Below, piece by piece: positions 18,165-30,900 of a stretch of DNA of 42,084 nt. The notes below the pieces were generated by a model. It did no database searches, was not told the DNA's origin, and saw nothing but the letters and a program-made list of their open reading frames with translations. Every line of letters starts with the position of its first letter. Position 1 is the first letter of the stretch. The stretch covers positions 1 to 42,084 of the forward strand of contig DXHR01000037.1 of assembly GCA_019113295.1 (NCBI GenBank). The letters run 5' to 3'. Made by a program: the position numbers and the translations under genes. The stretch is from Candidatus Salinicoccus stercoripullorum (GTDB lineage: Bacteria > Bacillota > Bacilli > Staphylococcales > Salinicoccaceae).

Positions 18165-20408
18165 TCAATTCGATATTAATGTTCTGACATACTGTTTAAG
18201 TTCATTTGTCGAAGACATTTTCAGACGCGTTTCAGCTTCCATGCGGCTGTTCAGCAGTCTGAAATGTGCCGATTCATTGATATTCCAATCCAAATCGTCA
18301 TTTCCCTTATATACTATACCATTTTTCAGCTCGATTATCTCCAAATCTTCCATGATATCTGTCATCATTTTGAGAAAAGTCATAGTTACACCCAATTTTT
18401 TAGACAGGGGCGGTGCGTGTCTGGCAAGGTCGATCGATCCATCCTCCGCACCCTGGATGACTTCCTGAAGTTTTGCTATGTCTTCCCTCCCGGGTATTCC
18501 GCTGAAGAAAAGCTCTCTGTTACTGTGGAAAATCAGGATCATCTTGGAAACATGTATATCATTCAGTGAGTATGTCAGGTTGTCCAGGCTGTCGGGAAGG
18601 TCACGGAGAACCACACTTCCTGTGATAAACGGCAGCCGCTCGCCGTAATGGTAATAGTTCGGCCCTTTCTTCTCCTTGCCTTCACCAATCAGGAAACAGT
18701 CATCCTGTGTTATTATATCAAACTGCTGATCTGTCCTGCTTCTCATATCCATGATCTGCACCGTATCGACAGCTGCGTCCATCAGCACCATCTGGAGCGT
18801 GCGTTTCTGGTTGAATTCATTAATGTTCACCGTACCAATGAGGCTGATTGTATCCCCTTTCCCCACTTCATGTAACAGATGGCCGAAATTGAAGCCGATG
18901 ACATCAAGATCGATTTCGGGGATATTGATTTTGATATGAGTCTTATCCTTGCCAACCTGCCGGATCATACCGATTTTCGCATTATTGACCATGAAAACGG
19001 GTGTTTTGAAAGCCTGCCCAAAAGGTTTCAGCCGTTCAAAACGTTCAAATTCCTTCATTGTCATATTGCCGGGTTTCAGCTGGTAGTCAATGTGTCTGAC
19101 GGGGCGGAGGTCGAGGCCAAGTGATTCAAAATACATTTCCAGTTCCTCTTTGAACGGCGCCATTGAGCCGGTCGCCACTTCTATGCCGAGTGCCTGTGAG
19201 TGTCCCCCGTAGCTTGAATGATGCCGGGAGTGTTCCTTGAGGACACCGTGAAGATCGACGCCTTCTATCGATCGTGCTGAACCCCGGAAGCTGTCACCGT
19301 CCTTTGTGAACACGATGGCAGGCTTGCCGAACTGGTCGACAAGCCTTGAGGCGACAATGCCGATGACGCCGGGATGCCATCCATCTTTGTACACGATATT
19401 GATTTGCTTCGTGCCATCGATCATTTCTGCCGCTTCTTTATGGATTTCCTCCACTATCTGCTTGCGTTCCTGGTTCATCCTCTCCACTGCCACGGACAGC
19501 TCATAGGCGGCATCAGGGTCCTCCTCCATCAGGAGTTCCACACCAAGGGATGCCTCCCCGAGCCTGCCTGTTGCATTCAGACGCGGTGCAAGCGTGAACC
19601 CGATCGTATCTTCATCGACCGGTCCGTCGTGTCCGGCGGCCCGGAGCAGTGCTTTCACGCCGAGTGGCGCTCTGTCATTCAGTATATCAAGGCCGTCTGT
19701 GACGAGCTTCTTATTCTCATCGATCATCGGCACGAGGTCGGCCACCGTGCCGATGGCAACAAGAGCAAGGTCTTCAGATGCATCAATGCCGAGCGCCTGG
19801 ACCAGCTTGTAGGTGATCCCGACACCCGCAAGATCCCTGCACGGATATGAGCCGTCCGGATGATCGGGATGGATGATGGTCACATCAGGGATGTTCCCGC
19901 CGAAGGAGTGATGGTCGACAACAATTACATCCACGCCCTGCCCGGAAAGGAATGCAATCTCCTCCTTTCCCGAAATGCCATTATCCACCGTAATGACCAG
20001 GTCGAACTGCCCGACAACAACTTCTTCGAAAATTGCACGGTTCGGGCCGTAGCCGTCTGTGATGCGGTCCGGAATGATATATTCGACTTTCTGCGTTCTG
20101 CGGCGGAGTGCATTCGACAACAGTACAGTGCTCGTTATGCCGTCAGCATCGAAATCTCCGTAGATCAGAATACTTTCACCATTTGTGATCGCTTTCTCTA
20201 CCCGTGCTTTGGCCTCCTCCATTCCCCAAACCATCGAAGGTTCATAGGTTTTCGGATGAAAGATGCCGTTCAGGTCCTCCACATTTGTATAGCCCCTGTT
20301 CTCCAAAACCGTCTGTTCCAGGTTGTTCAGCTTGAAGTCCCGGACGGCCGCCTCTTCCATATCCGCCGTCTTTTTACGGACTTTCCATTCATATTTTGAC
20401 TGATACAT
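18165..20408 (-). CDS. recJ: Single-stranded-DNA-specific exonuclease RecJ
   Basis: 5'-3' exonuclease used in recombination and mismatch repair, 747 residues, close to S. aureus RecJ. The DHH motifs are visible: YGDFDADGITSTVLL (about 84-98), VITVDNGISG (about 137-146) and IVVDHHSFGG (about 159-168), followed by the DHHA1 domain with RGSARSIEGVDLHG and the GGHSQALGIE stretch (about 375-410). A long C-terminal extension, present in Bacillales RecJ, follows. AAGGTGG provides the ribosome site. A strong hairpin separates it from secDF. Confidence 0.97.
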   Translation of the reverse strand: MYQSKYEWKVRKKTADMEEAAVRDFKLNNLEQTVLENRGYTNVEDLNGIFHPKTYEPSMVWGMEEAKARVEKAITNGESILIYGDFDADGITSTVLLSNALRRRTQKVEYIIPDRITDGYGPNRAIFEEVVVGQFDLVITVDNGISGKEEIAFLSGQGVDVIVVDHHSFGGNIPDVTIIHPDHPDGSYPCRDLAGVGITYKLVQALGIDASEDLALVAIGTVADLVPMIDENKKLVTDGLDILNDRAPLGVKALLRAAGHDGPVDEDTIGFTLAPRLNATGRLGEASLGVELLMEEDPDAAYELSVAVERMNQERKQIVEEIHKEAAEMIDGTKQINIVYKDGWHPGVIGIVASRLVDQFGKPAIVFTKDGDSFRGSARSIEGVDLHGVLKEHSRHHSSYGGHSQALGIEVATGSMAPFKEELEMYFESLGLDLRPVRHIDYQLKPGNMTMKEFERFERLKPFGQAFKTPVFMVNNAKIGMIRQVGKDKTHIKINIPEIDLDVIGFNFGHLLHEVGKGDTISLIGTVNINEFNQKRTLQMVLMDAAVDTVQIMDMRSRTDQQFDIITQDDCFLIGEGKEKKGPNYYHYGERLPFITGSVVLRDLPDSLDNLTYSLNDIHVSKMILIFHSNRELFFSGIPGREDIAKLQEVIQGAEDGSIDLARHAPPLSKKLGVTMTFLKMMTDIMEDLEIIELKNGIVYKGNDDLDWNINESAHFRLLNSRMEAETRLKMSSTNELKQYVRTLISN

Positions 20409-20429
20409 GATTCTACCACCTTATGAAAA

Positions 20430-20449
20430 CGCCCGGGTTCCCCCGGGCG
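20430..20449 (-). terminator. Terminator downstream of secDF
   Basis: A perfect 8-bp GC stem (CGCCCGGG with CCCGGGCG, 4-base loop) followed on the minus strand by TTTTC. The short T-run means it may be leaky and let transcription pass into recJ. Confidence 0.75.
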
Positions 20450-20455
20450 CAGTAT

Positions 20456-22735
20456 TTAGACTAGTATTTTTTCATCATCTTTCTTCTTCTCTTCATAGAC
20501 CACAAGTCTGCCGTCATTTTTGCGGAGCTGATGTTTTTTCAAAATGCCCCACAGCTGGATTGCTATGAACATTGAGGAATAAACACCACTGATGAGCCCG
20601 ACGAGCAGTGCAATGGAGAAGTTCAGTATCGCTGTGCTGCCGAACAATACAAGGAACACGACGACGATTATGACAGTGAGCACCGTATTTATGGATCTGG
20701 TCAATGTCTGTCTCATTGAACGGTTGATGATCATGTCGATTTCATCTTCCGAATCAATGACTTTGACTTTACGCAGATTCTCACGGATACGATCAAAGGT
20801 AACGATCGTATCATTGATCGAATATCCGACGATGGTCAGGACCGCGGCGATGAATGTGATATCCACTTCAAGGCGGAATATCGAGAACACGGCAATCATT
20901 ATGAATGCATCATGCAAGAGTGCAAGCACTGCCGGCAGACCCATGCGCCATTCGAACCGGATGGATGCATAGAGGATGATGCCGACTGCCGCCAGGGCAA
21001 GGGCAAACATCGCATTCTGAGCAAGTTCCTGACCGATGACCGGACTCACGGTACTGATCATCGGGTCGGCACCGTAAAGGTCAGAGAACCTTTCCTGCAT
21101 GCCTGTCACCTGCTCCTGCGTCAGATCGGTATTGTACCTTGCAGTGAAGCTGTCATCGCCGGAAGTCGTAATGCTGGTCGGCGGGATGTCCATCTCTTCA
21201 AGCTCTTGTTCCACCTGCTCCACTGTGGCGGAACCGTCTGTTGTGATATCCGCTCTTGTGCCGCTTGTAAAGTCGATGCCGAGGTTCAGCCTGAAGATGG
21301 CTAGAACGGCAGCACCTGCAATGATCATCGCAATGCTTACAGCAAAGAATTTCTTATAGTGTTTTATAAAGTCGAATCTGTCCCACGGCGTGGACAGGTC
21401 TTCGATTTCCTTGCCTTCGTTTATGTCATGACGCTGTCTGTCCCTGATGCCGAACCAGCTGAGTTTCCTGTTGAAATATCCTGATTGCACGAGTAGCGAA
21501 AGCAGGATCCTTGTCAGGAAGACCGCTGTGACGAAGCTCATAAGTATGGACAGAAGGAGCATCGTCGCAAAGCCTTTGACACTGCTCGTGCCGAAGATGA
21601 ACAGCGCAACCCCGGCGATCAGCGTCGTCAGATTGGCATCGACGATGGTCCAGAGTGACTGTGCGCTTGCTTTCTTGTATGCTGCCTTCAGATTTCGTCC
21701 GATGCGCAGTTCATCCTTGATACGCTCATACATGATGATGTTTGCATCGACCGCCATGCCAACCCCGAGGATCAGTGCCGCAATACCCGGGAGTGTAAGC
21801 ACACCGCTGATCGTGTTGAATCCGAGTATCGTCAGATAGATATAGACAGCGAGTGTTACTGCCGCCACAAGGCCGGGCAGGCGGTAGAAAGCGATCATGA
21901 ATATGAACACAAGTGCCACGCCGATCAGGCCGGCTGTCACCGTTTCTTCCAGTGCCTGTTCACCGAACTGGGCACCGACAGAGTTGGAATAGATTTCATC
22001 CAGTTCCACCGGCAGGGAGCCGGCGTTCAGGAGGGCAGAGATATTTTGAGCCCGCTCAAGCCCCTCTTCACCGGAGAAGCCGCCCGATATCATGACTTCT
22101 TTGGAATTGATCGGTTCGGACACACTTGGTGCAGAGACGAATTTAGGGTTTTCCTTCTGCGTCTCTTCAGCGAAACTGTCTTCGCCTTCCTCAAAGTCCA
22201 TCCAGATCACCATCAGGTTCTCACCCTGCGGCTTTTGCGAAATATCCTCTGTTATCTGGCGGAACTTATCCGGATCCTTGAGTTCAAGTGAAACCATCGG
22301 ATTCCCGGTTTCATCAAAATTCTGGCTCGCCCCGCCCTGTACCAGATCCGCACCGGACAGCAGCACGTTGTCATCGACACCACGGATGGTAAGTTCAGCC
22401 TGGGTGCTCAGCATTTCCCGTGCTTCCTGCTGATCATCGACACCTGCGAGCTGTACGCGTATTCTGTTGTCACCCTCTACAGAGATGTTGGGTTCAGATA
22501 CACCCAACACGTTCACCCTCGATTCAAGTGTACTGGCTGTACTCTTGACTGCGGTGTCATCAATCTCATCCCCTTCATTAAGCGGATTTACCTCATAGAG
22601 GACTTCGAAGCCCCCCTGCAGGTCGAGACCGAGATCCACATCCTTCACGACGTCCTTCAAAGTAAGACCGATTACTGCAAAAAGAATGACGGCAATCATG
22701 AGTGACGCTATTATTCTGCTAAACTTTGTTTTCAA
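20456..22735 (-). CDS. secDF: Protein-export membrane protein SecDF (fused)
   Basis: Proton-driven accessory of the Sec translocon, pulling secreted proteins outward. It is one 760-residue chain in which SecD and SecF are fused, as in Bacillus and Staphylococcus. The SecD half has an N-terminal helix, the P1 periplasmic domain (DLGLDLQGGFEVLYEV) and six helices including GVGMAVDANIIMYERIKDE. The SecF half repeats this pattern (NLGIDFTSGTRADI, VGYSINDTIVTFDRIRENLR). The start is probably TTG at 22735, where CAGGGGTG lies 5 bases upstream. A TATAAT at 22773-22778 gives it its own promoter after the yajC terminator. Confidence 0.96.
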   Translation of the reverse strand: MKTKFSRIIASLMIAVILFAVIGLTLKDVVKDVDLGLDLQGGFEVLYEVNPLNEGDEIDDTAVKSTASTLESRVNVLGVSEPNISVEGDNRIRVQLAGVDDQQEAREMLSTQAELTIRGVDDNVLLSGADLVQGGASQNFDETGNPMVSLELKDPDKFRQITEDISQKPQGENLMVIWMDFEEGEDSFAEETQKENPKFVSAPSVSEPINSKEVMISGGFSGEEGLERAQNISALLNAGSLPVELDEIYSNSVGAQFGEQALEETVTAGLIGVALVFIFMIAFYRLPGLVAAVTLAVYIYLTILGFNTISGVLTLPGIAALILGVGMAVDANIIMYERIKDELRIGRNLKAAYKKASAQSLWTIVDANLTTLIAGVALFIFGTSSVKGFATMLLLSILMSFVTAVFLTRILLSLLVQSGYFNRKLSWFGIRDRQRHDINEGKEIEDLSTPWDRFDFIKHYKKFFAVSIAMIIAGAAVLAIFRLNLGIDFTSGTRADITTDGSATVEQVEQELEEMDIPPTSITTSGDDSFTARYNTDLTQEQVTGMQERFSDLYGADPMISTVSPVIGQELAQNAMFALALAAVGIILYASIRFEWRMGLPAVLALLHDAFIMIAVFSIFRLEVDITFIAAVLTIVGYSINDTIVTFDRIRENLRKVKVIDSEDEIDMIINRSMRQTLTRSINTVLTVIIVVVFLVLFGSTAILNFSIALLVGLISGVYSSMFIAIQLWGILKKHQLRKNDGRLVVYEEKKKDDEKILV

Positions 22736-22772
22736 TTTTACACCCCTGTTCCTACGATTCACCAACGTGTCA

Positions 22773-22801
22773 ATTATACCTATTGTACACTTAAAGTGAA
22801 A
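22773..22801 (-). promoter_or_regulatory. Probable secDF promoter
   Basis: Perfect TATAAT at 22773-22778 on the minus strand, 38 bases before the likely start. The -35 region at 17-base spacing (TTTCAC) is poor. Confidence 0.45.
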
Positions 22802-22831
22802 CCAAAAAAAGCTGACAATATTCTGTCAGCT
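22802..22831 (-). terminator. Terminator of the obg-yajC gene series
   Basis: A perfect 8-bp stem (AGCTGACA with TGTCAGCT, 6-base loop) followed by seven T's on the minus strand, just after yajC. Confidence 0.92.
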
Positions 22832-22839
22832 CCTGGCAT

Positions 22840-23103
22840 TTATTTTACAATTTCCTTGAGCGCCACACGGTCGAACTTGAGCACTGCACTGTCTGCATCG
22901 TCAGTGCGGACATACATATGCTTCTGGTCGAATGATTCCACCTCGCCGTGCATACCGCCGATTGTAATGATCTTGTCGCCTTTTTGCAGGTTGCTCTGCA
23001 TGTTCTGTACTTCTTTCTGTTTCTTCTGTGCCGGACGGATCATCAGGAAATACATTACCAGGATGAGTACCAGGAACGGCAGGATGGCCATGAAAAATTC
23101 CAT
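22840..23103 (-). CDS. yajC: Preprotein translocase subunit YajC
   Basis: Small membrane protein of 87 residues that associates with SecDF. One N-terminal helix (about 4-22) is followed by RPAQKKQKEVQNMQSNLQKG, the family's conserved juxtamembrane stretch, and a small beta domain (DKIITIGGMHGEV). It follows tgt at 21 bases, the usual tgt-yajC-secDF order. Confidence 0.96.
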   Translation of the reverse strand: MEFFMAILPFLVLILVMYFLMIRPAQKKQKEVQNMQSNLQKGDKIITIGGMHGEVESFDQKHMYVRTDDADSAVLKFDRVALKEIVK

Positions 23104-23124
23104 CTGCTAAATCTCTCCTCTTGA

Positions 23125-25304
<2,180 letters not shown>

Positions 25305-25307
25305 ACC

Positions 25308-26327
25308 CTATTCCTCATTTCTGAAAATATCTATCTGTCTGTGTGATTTAAAATAATCCAGGCTTTTGGCGGTCGCTTTGCGTCCGCGTGGTGTCCGCTC
25401 CAGAAATCCCTGTTGGATCAGATATGGTTCGTAGACATCAAGCAGTGTCACCACTTCTTCGCCGATCGAAACCGCCACGGTTTCAAGGCCGACCGGGCCG
25501 CCGCCGTATGTTTCAATGATCGTCGTCATAATACGGTGGTCGACCGGGTCAAGCCCGAGTCCGTCGACTTCCAGCACTTTGAGTGCATGGTGTGTCGTCC
25601 CGAGCGTTATGGAGACCTCTTGTTTGACGATGGAGAAGTCCCTTACTCGCCGGAGCAGGCGGTTGGCGATACGCGGCGTCCCCCGCGAACGTTTTGCCAA
25701 TTCCAATGCACTGTCCGGATCGATTGCCACTTCGAAAATCTCCGCGGTGCGGTTGACGATTGTAATAAGACTGTCCACATCATAGTACTCCAGCCTGAGC
25801 TGCACTCCGAAGCGGTCCCTTAGCGGCGCGGAAAGGCTGCCGAAACGCGTCGTCGCACCGACAAGTGTAAATGGCGGCAGGTCGATCCTTATATTCCTCG
25901 CTTCTTCTCCTTTTCCGATGACGACATCCAAAAAGAAATCCTCCATGGCAGAATAGAGGACCTCCTCTACAGCACGGGGCAGACGGTGTATCTCATCGAT
26001 GAAGAGCACATCGCCTGCATCAAGACTGGAAAGTATCGCAGCCAGGTCCCCGGCGCGCTCTATGGCCGGACCGGACGTCGTCCGGATATTCACACCAAGC
26101 TCAGCCGCTATGATATTGGACAAGGTAGTCTTGCCAAGCCCCGGAGGGCCATGGAGTATGACATGGTCCAGTGCTTCTCCTCTTATCCTTGCCGCCTCGA
26201 TGAAAACCTTGAGGTTATCTTTCAGAGCATCCTGCCCTATGTACTGGTTCAGAAGTTCAGGCCTCAGCGACATCTCTACATTTTCTTCATCATTCATTTG
26301 GGAGTCATCCAAAATACGGTCATCCAT
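25308..26327 (-). CDS. ruvB: Holliday junction helicase RuvB
   Basis: AAA+ motor that drives branch migration with RuvA. The protein has 339 residues. Walker A is GPPGLGKTT (about 59-67), Walker B is [11 protein letters not shown] (about 109-119), sensor 1 is LVGATTR, and a C-terminal winged helix contains RTPRGRKAT. It follows ruvA by 12 bases. Confidence 0.98.
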   Translation of the reverse strand: MDDRILDDSQMNDEENVEMSLRPELLNQYIGQDALKDNLKVFIEAARIRGEALDHVILHGPPGLGKTTLSNIIAAELGVNIRTTSGPAIERAGDLAAILSSLDAGDVLFIDEIHRLPRAVEEVLYSAMEDFFLDVVIGKGEEARNIRIDLPPFTLVGATTRFGSLSAPLRDRFGVQLRLEYYDVDSLITIVNRTAEIFEVAIDPDSALELAKRSRGTPRIANRLLRRVRDFSIVKQEVSITLGTTHHALKVLEVDGLGLDPVDHRIMTTIIETYGGGPVGLETVAVSIGEEVVTLLDVYEPYLIQQGFLERTPRGRKATAKSLDYFKSHRQIDIFRNEE

Positions 26328-26339
26328 ACAAGCACCCCA

Positions 26340-26927
26340 TTATTGTACTAAAAATTTAAGTCCGCTCTTCACTGCCTCATCCACTGAGTTTATATCAATG
26401 GTCTTAAGATGTTTTTCAATACGTGTAATCTCTCGTTTGGAGTAGCCGAGCGCTTCAAGCGCAAGAAGGGCTTCGCTGATATAATGTGCATTTGTGCCAT
26501 TCTGCTCTTCAGCCATCGGAGCTTCTCCCTGTGTCAGTTTCCCTTTCAAATCCAGTATGATCTGGCTTGCCGTCTTTTTGCCGACACCGGGAAACTTCTG
26601 CATGTATGCCTGATCTTCATTTTCTATCGCATTGATGACACCTGCAGGTGTCGAAGCCGCAAGTATCGCCATGGCGCTCTTCGGTCCGATCCCTGTCACT
26701 TTGAGGAGGGACTGGAAGAGGGTCTTCTCCTCCATGTCCTTGAAGCCGTACAGCGTATGGCTGTCCTCCCGCACGATCAGATCGGTGAACATCACCACTT
26801 CACTTTCAAGCGCCGATTCGAATCTGAACGGGTTCGGCGCATGGATCAGATAGCCGATACCGCCCGACTCGAGTGTTATATACTGCGGTGTCACTTCTTT
26901 AAGCACACCTTTTATATACTGATACAT
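26340..26927 (-). CDS. ruvA: Holliday junction-binding protein RuvA
   Basis: Tetrameric junction-binding partner of RuvB, 195 residues. Domain I is an OB fold (MYQYIKGVLKEVTPQYITLE), domain II carries two helix-hairpin-helix motifs (VTGIGPKSAMAIL and FPGVGKKTASQIILDLK), and domain III (about 148-195) contacts RuvB (EALLALEALGYSKREITRI). It follows obg by only 10 bases with no intervening ACT-domain gene. Confidence 0.98.
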   Translation of the reverse strand: MYQYIKGVLKEVTPQYITLESGGIGYLIHAPNPFRFESALESEVVMFTDLIVREDSHTLYGFKDMEEKTLFQSLLKVTGIGPKSAMAILAASTPAGVINAIENEDQAYMQKFPGVGKKTASQIILDLKGKLTQGEAPMAEEQNGTNAHYISEALLALEALGYSKREITRIEKHLKTIDINSVDEAVKSGLKFLVQ

Positions 26928-26937
26928 GAAATCACCA

Positions 26938-28227
<1,290 letters not shown>

Positions 28228-28240
28228 TCAATTCCTTTGT

Positions 28241-28249
28241 ATTATACCA
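28241..28249 (-). promoter_or_regulatory. Extended -10 promoter of obg
   Basis: Minus strand TGGTATAAT (TG-N plus a perfect -10), 23 bases before the obg start. The -35 region is weak. Confidence 0.6.
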
Positions 28250-28272
28250 TAATGCCTGTTATTGATTTAATG

Positions 28273-28302
28273 AAAAAGGACATCAGCAGAAGCTGATGCC
28301 CG
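28273..28302 (-). terminator. Terminator downstream of rpmA
   Basis: Minus strand stem GGCATCAGC with GCTGATGTCC (one bulge), then TTTTTCATT, just beyond rpmA. Confidence 0.85.
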
Positions 28303-28311
28303 TTAGATAAA

Positions 28312-28596
28312 TTATTTAGCTTCCTGGTAGACGGAAACACGTTTTTTATCCCTGCCGATGCGTTCGAATTTGACAACACCGTCGATTTTGGCGAATAATG
28401 TATCATCGCCGCCGCGTCCTACATTTTCACCCGGGTGGATTTTAGTACCACGCTGACGGAAAAGGATAGAACCGCCTGTTACGAACTGGCCGTCCTGTCT
28501 TTTGACGCCGAGGCGTTTGGATACTGAATCACGTCCGTTCCTTGTGGAACCAACACCCTTTTTGGATGCGAAAAACTGAAGATTGAGTTTAAGCAT
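28312..28596 (-). CDS. rpmA: Ribosomal protein L27 with cleavable N-terminus
   Basis: Large-subunit protein near the peptidyl-transferase centre, 94 residues as translated. The start is the ATG at 28596, giving [17 protein letters not shown]. The LNLQFF segment before ASKKG is the Firmicute extension that must be removed by the protease Prp, whose gene lies immediately upstream. The body ([32 protein letters not shown]) is standard. Confidence 0.98.
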   Translation of the reverse strand: MLKLNLQFFASKKGVGSTRNGRDSVSKRLGVKRQDGQFVTGGSILFRQRGTKIHPGENVGRGGDDTLFAKIDGVVKFERIGRDKKRVSVYQEAK

Positions 28597-28606
28597 TGCT
28601 TTCACC

Positions 28607-28927
28607 TCACTTATATGCAAGTCTGATATGTTCACCGTATTCTTCTTCAATCGTCTTCAATGATATGATCATGCCTTCCAAAAGGACCTGCATTTTCTCA
28701 TCCGACGCATCAGGCGCCATGAAACTGAAATAGCCTGTATCCTCATCCATTTGAATGGAAGGGTCGGCCTCAGTCATATTGATGATTGCATTGACAGATC
28801 CAAACACAACTGCCGAAGCGCCTGCACAGACAATGTCTTTGCCGTGTTCATCGAACATGGCGTGACCCGACATGTCGAAGGATTCAACCTGCCCTTCGTC
28901 GTTGATATTTATGGATATATTGATCAT
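28607..28927 (-). CDS. prp: Ribosomal processing cysteine protease Prp
   Basis: Cleaves the N-terminal extension of L27, an essential step in staphylococcal ribosome assembly. The protein has 106 residues. Catalytic His 22 ([12 protein letters not shown]) and Cys 34 ([12 protein letters not shown]) are in place. It sits between rplU and rpmA, its substrate, the invariant Firmicute arrangement. Its ATG overlaps the rplU stop codon (TAATG). Confidence 0.97.
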   Translation of the reverse strand: MINISININDEGQVESFDMSGHAMFDEHGKDIVCAGASAVVFGSVNAIINMTEADPSIQMDEDTGYFSFMAPDASDEKMQVLLEGMIISLKTIEEEYGEHIRLAYK

Positions 28928-29235
28928 TACGCTTCAATCTTTCCGATTGTGAGCTTCGTGTATGGCTGGCGATGCCCCTGCTTGCGGGAATAGTTCTTCC
29001 TGCGCTTGAACTTGACAACATTGATTTTCCTGCCACGGCCATGTTTTTCAACTTTAGCGGAAACAGTCGCACCTTCTACAGTCGGGGCACCCACTTTAAC
29101 AGAATTGCCGCCGACAAACAGTACTTTGTCAAAAGTGAATGAATCGCCTGCCTCTGCGTTCAATTTTTCAACGTAGATTGTTTGGCCTTCTTCAACTTTC
29201 AGCTGTTTACCACCAGTTTCGATGATTGCAAACAT
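28927..29235 (-). CDS. rplU: Ribosomal protein L21
   Basis: Large-subunit protein binding 23S rRNA, 102 residues. The start is the ATG at 29235 ([17 protein letters not shown]); in-frame codons before it are leader. The C-terminal signature [19 protein letters not shown] is complete. An AGGAGGTG site lies 6 bases upstream. Confidence 0.98.
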   Translation of the reverse strand: MFAIIETGGKQLKVEEGQTIYVEKLNAEAGDSFTFDKVLFVGGNSVKVGAPTVEGATVSAKVEKHGRGRKINVVKFKRRKNYSRKQGHRQPYTKLTIGKIEA

Positions 29236-29335
29236 ACTTACACCTCCTGATTTAATAAGACACGCCATCTACAGGTGGACGAGTGTCACTTAGACCCGTA
29301 ATTGTGCGGTTGATGTCTACAGATTCACCAACTAC
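29236..29335 (-). promoter_or_regulatory. L21 leader
   Basis: About 100 bases of structured 5' UTR precede rplU. On the minus strand TAGAC pairs with GTCTA. A second hairpin pairs GACAC (29283-29287) with GTGTC (29259-29263) around an inner CCA/TGG stem. The position and layout fit the Firmicute L21 leader, through which L21 is thought to control its own operon. This is judged from hairpins and context, not from a model search. Confidence 0.65.
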
Positions 29336-29338
29336 TGC

Positions 29339-29367
29339 ATTATACCAACTGCCCCAATGCCTGTCAA
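29339..29367 (-). promoter_or_regulatory. Consensus promoter of rplU-prp-rpmA
   Basis: Minus strand: TTGACA (29362-29367), 17-base spacer, TATAAT (29339-29344). Every base matches sigma-A consensus, as expected for ribosomal protein genes. It overlaps the last codon of mreD. Confidence 0.93.
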
Positions 29368-29882
29368 TGTCTGGATTGCAGGTTATTCCTGACTTTTGAT
29401 GTCTTGAGCGCTGTCACAAAGACAAAGAAGAACAGGAGGGCATTGAGCAGCAGGCCCGGCGCTGCCCTCAGCGCCAGATAATCGAAGATTGGCATATAAA
29501 TCAGATCCAGCACCCTGTAGATGAAATAGATGTATGTTTCGTACAGGAAAGTGAGCAGCAGGATGACGAAGGCCATCGCAACGAAATCCTTATAGAACAC
29601 ACGGAATGCCGTATGCATGAAAGCAATGAACGCCACCATGCCGAATGCGTGGACCCCGTATACGGAACCGGTATACACATCGAGCATCAGGCCGGTGACG
29701 ATACCTATGAAAGCACTCATTGACGGACTGACATAGATTGAGATCAGCAGCACGTACATCAGGAGCAGCCTCGGCACAAAATAGACTTCAAGGCCGCTGA
29801 CCATTACAGGACTGAATTCCGCGAATAAAAAATCGAGGTACATGAACAGGAGCGAGAACACGAAGATGATGATCGCCTTCAT
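29364..29882 (-). CDS. mreD: Rod shape-determining protein MreD
   Basis: Membrane protein of 172 residues with about five or six helices (FVFSLLFMYLDFLFAEF, FVPRLLLMYVLLISIYV, GIVTGLMLDVYTGSVYG). It works with MreC in organising wall synthesis. The start is the ATG at 29882, one base after the mreC stop codon. As in other cocci, mreCD are kept although no mreB is present in the window. Its end overlaps the rplU promoter. Confidence 0.93.
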   Translation of the reverse strand: MKAIIIFVFSLLFMYLDFLFAEFSPVMVSGLEVYFVPRLLLMYVLLISIYVSPSMSAFIGIVTGLMLDVYTGSVYGVHAFGMVAFIAFMHTAFRVFYKDFVAMAFVILLLTFLYETYIYFIYRVLDLIYMPIFDYLALRAAPGLLLNALLFFFVFVTALKTSKVRNNLQSRH

Positions 29883-29883
29883 A

Positions 29884-30732
29884 TTAATCCTCCATCGATT
29901 CCGGACTTCTGTCGAGGACGAATACCGTATCGATATCATCCACATTGCTCTTCAGCTGGACGTAGGCATTCTGACTCAGTCCGTATTCATCATTCTCGGC
30001 CTCCACTACCGTGCCGATGATGAGTCCTTCAGGGAAATCGCCGACCAGCCCGCTCGTGAACACCTCGTCCCCTTTTTCAAGGCTGCTCTTGTTCTTGATA
30101 TTCTCAACGACAAGCAGATTGCGCTCATTGTCATACCTGCTGATATTTCCATACACTGGTTCATCATCATGCATAATCTCCACTGACAGTTTGCTCTGTG
30201 AGACGGAAGTGGTGAGCATTTCTATGTAGCTGCTTCCGCCGTTTGCCCGTCTGACTGTACCGATCAGTCCTTCAGTGGTCATCACAGCCATGCCCTCCGT
30301 CAGACCGTCGGACTCCCCTTTGTCTATGGTGAAGCTGTTGAGCCACTGATCGGGAGAGCGAGAAATCACACGGGCGGCTGTCGTGTCATACTCCCTTTTG
30401 GAGCTGACATCGAGCGCCTCACGCAGCTCTTCATTTTCAGCTTCCAGGCGCTCTATATCCGCTTCCATCTGCGGCAGCATGTCGAGCTTTGCCTGCAGTT
30501 TTTCATTTTCCTCTATCGCATCGAAGCTTTTCGATATGGTCGAGAAAACATTGCCGACAAAATTCAGTGGGGCACCGATCACTGTCTGGGTCCCGGCTGT
30601 TGCATCCGCGGTGAACTGCTCAGCTTTGGTCGTCGAATCCCTGTCAGCCATCGAGAATCCGATCAGTAGAATGAGTACTATGATGCCAAAGAGTATCAGC
30701 AGCATCTTATTTCGGTTGAAAAGCTTATTCAC
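29884..30732 (-). CDS. mreC: Cell shape-determining protein MreC
   Basis: Bitopic membrane protein of 282 residues. One N-terminal helix (about 10-28) is followed by a coiled coil (about 70-112, EENEKLQAKLDMLPQMEADI) and the extracellular beta-barrel domain (ARVISRSPDQWLNSFTIDKG). The start is GTG at 30732 with GGAGGCG 7 bases upstream. A TATAAT at 30754-30759 lies after the upstream terminator, so mreCD probably have their own promoter. Confidence 0.95.
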   Translation of the reverse strand: MNKLFNRNKMLLILFGIIVLILLIGFSMADRDSTTKAEQFTADATAGTQTVIGAPLNFVGNVFSTISKSFDAIEENEKLQAKLDMLPQMEADIERLEAENEELREALDVSSKREYDTTAARVISRSPDQWLNSFTIDKGESDGLTEGMAVMTTEGLIGTVRRANGGSSYIEMLTTSVSQSKLSVEIMHDDEPVYGNISRYDNERNLLVVENIKNKSSLEKGDEVFTSGLVGDFPEGLIIGTVVEAENDEYGLSQNAYVQLKSNVDDIDTVFVLDRSPESMED

Positions 30733-30753
30733 AGTAAGGCGCCTCCATAATCC

Positions 30754-30759
30754 ATTATA
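30754..30759 (-). promoter_or_regulatory. -10 element of a probable mreCD promoter
   Basis: Perfect TATAAT on the minus strand, 21 bases before the mreC start and downstream of a terminator. No convincing -35 box. Confidence 0.45.
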
Positions 30760-30807
30760 TCTGCTTTAAAGAATACCACATCCGGATGATTTTTTTAAAG
30801 CATATAC

Positions 30808-30837
30808 AAAAAAATAGAGGGGCAAAAGCCCCCCTAT
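30808..30837 (-). terminator. Terminator abutting repeat element copy 1
   Basis: Minus strand: ATAGGGGGGC pairs with GCCCCTCTAT around TTTT, then seven T's. The one non-Watson-Crick pair is G-U when read on the minus strand, which supports that orientation. Confidence 0.92.
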
Positions 30838-30838
30838 T

Positions 30839-30900
30839 ACAGATAAGATAATAATATATATGATATCTAGAACAGGTTTCAAACCAGGTTCTATCAAAGG
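30839..30900 (-). repeat. Structured repeat element, copy 1
   Basis: 62 bases that recur, nearly unchanged at both ends, at 38585-38653. Minus strand order: CCTTTGATAGAACCT, an apical hairpin (GGTT-TGA-AACC), GTTCTAGATATCATATA, then an AT-rich tract ending TTATCTGT directly before the terminator. TAGAAC pairs with GTTCTA; in the other copy this is TAGAGC with GCTCTA, a compensatory change. Confidence 0.85.
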
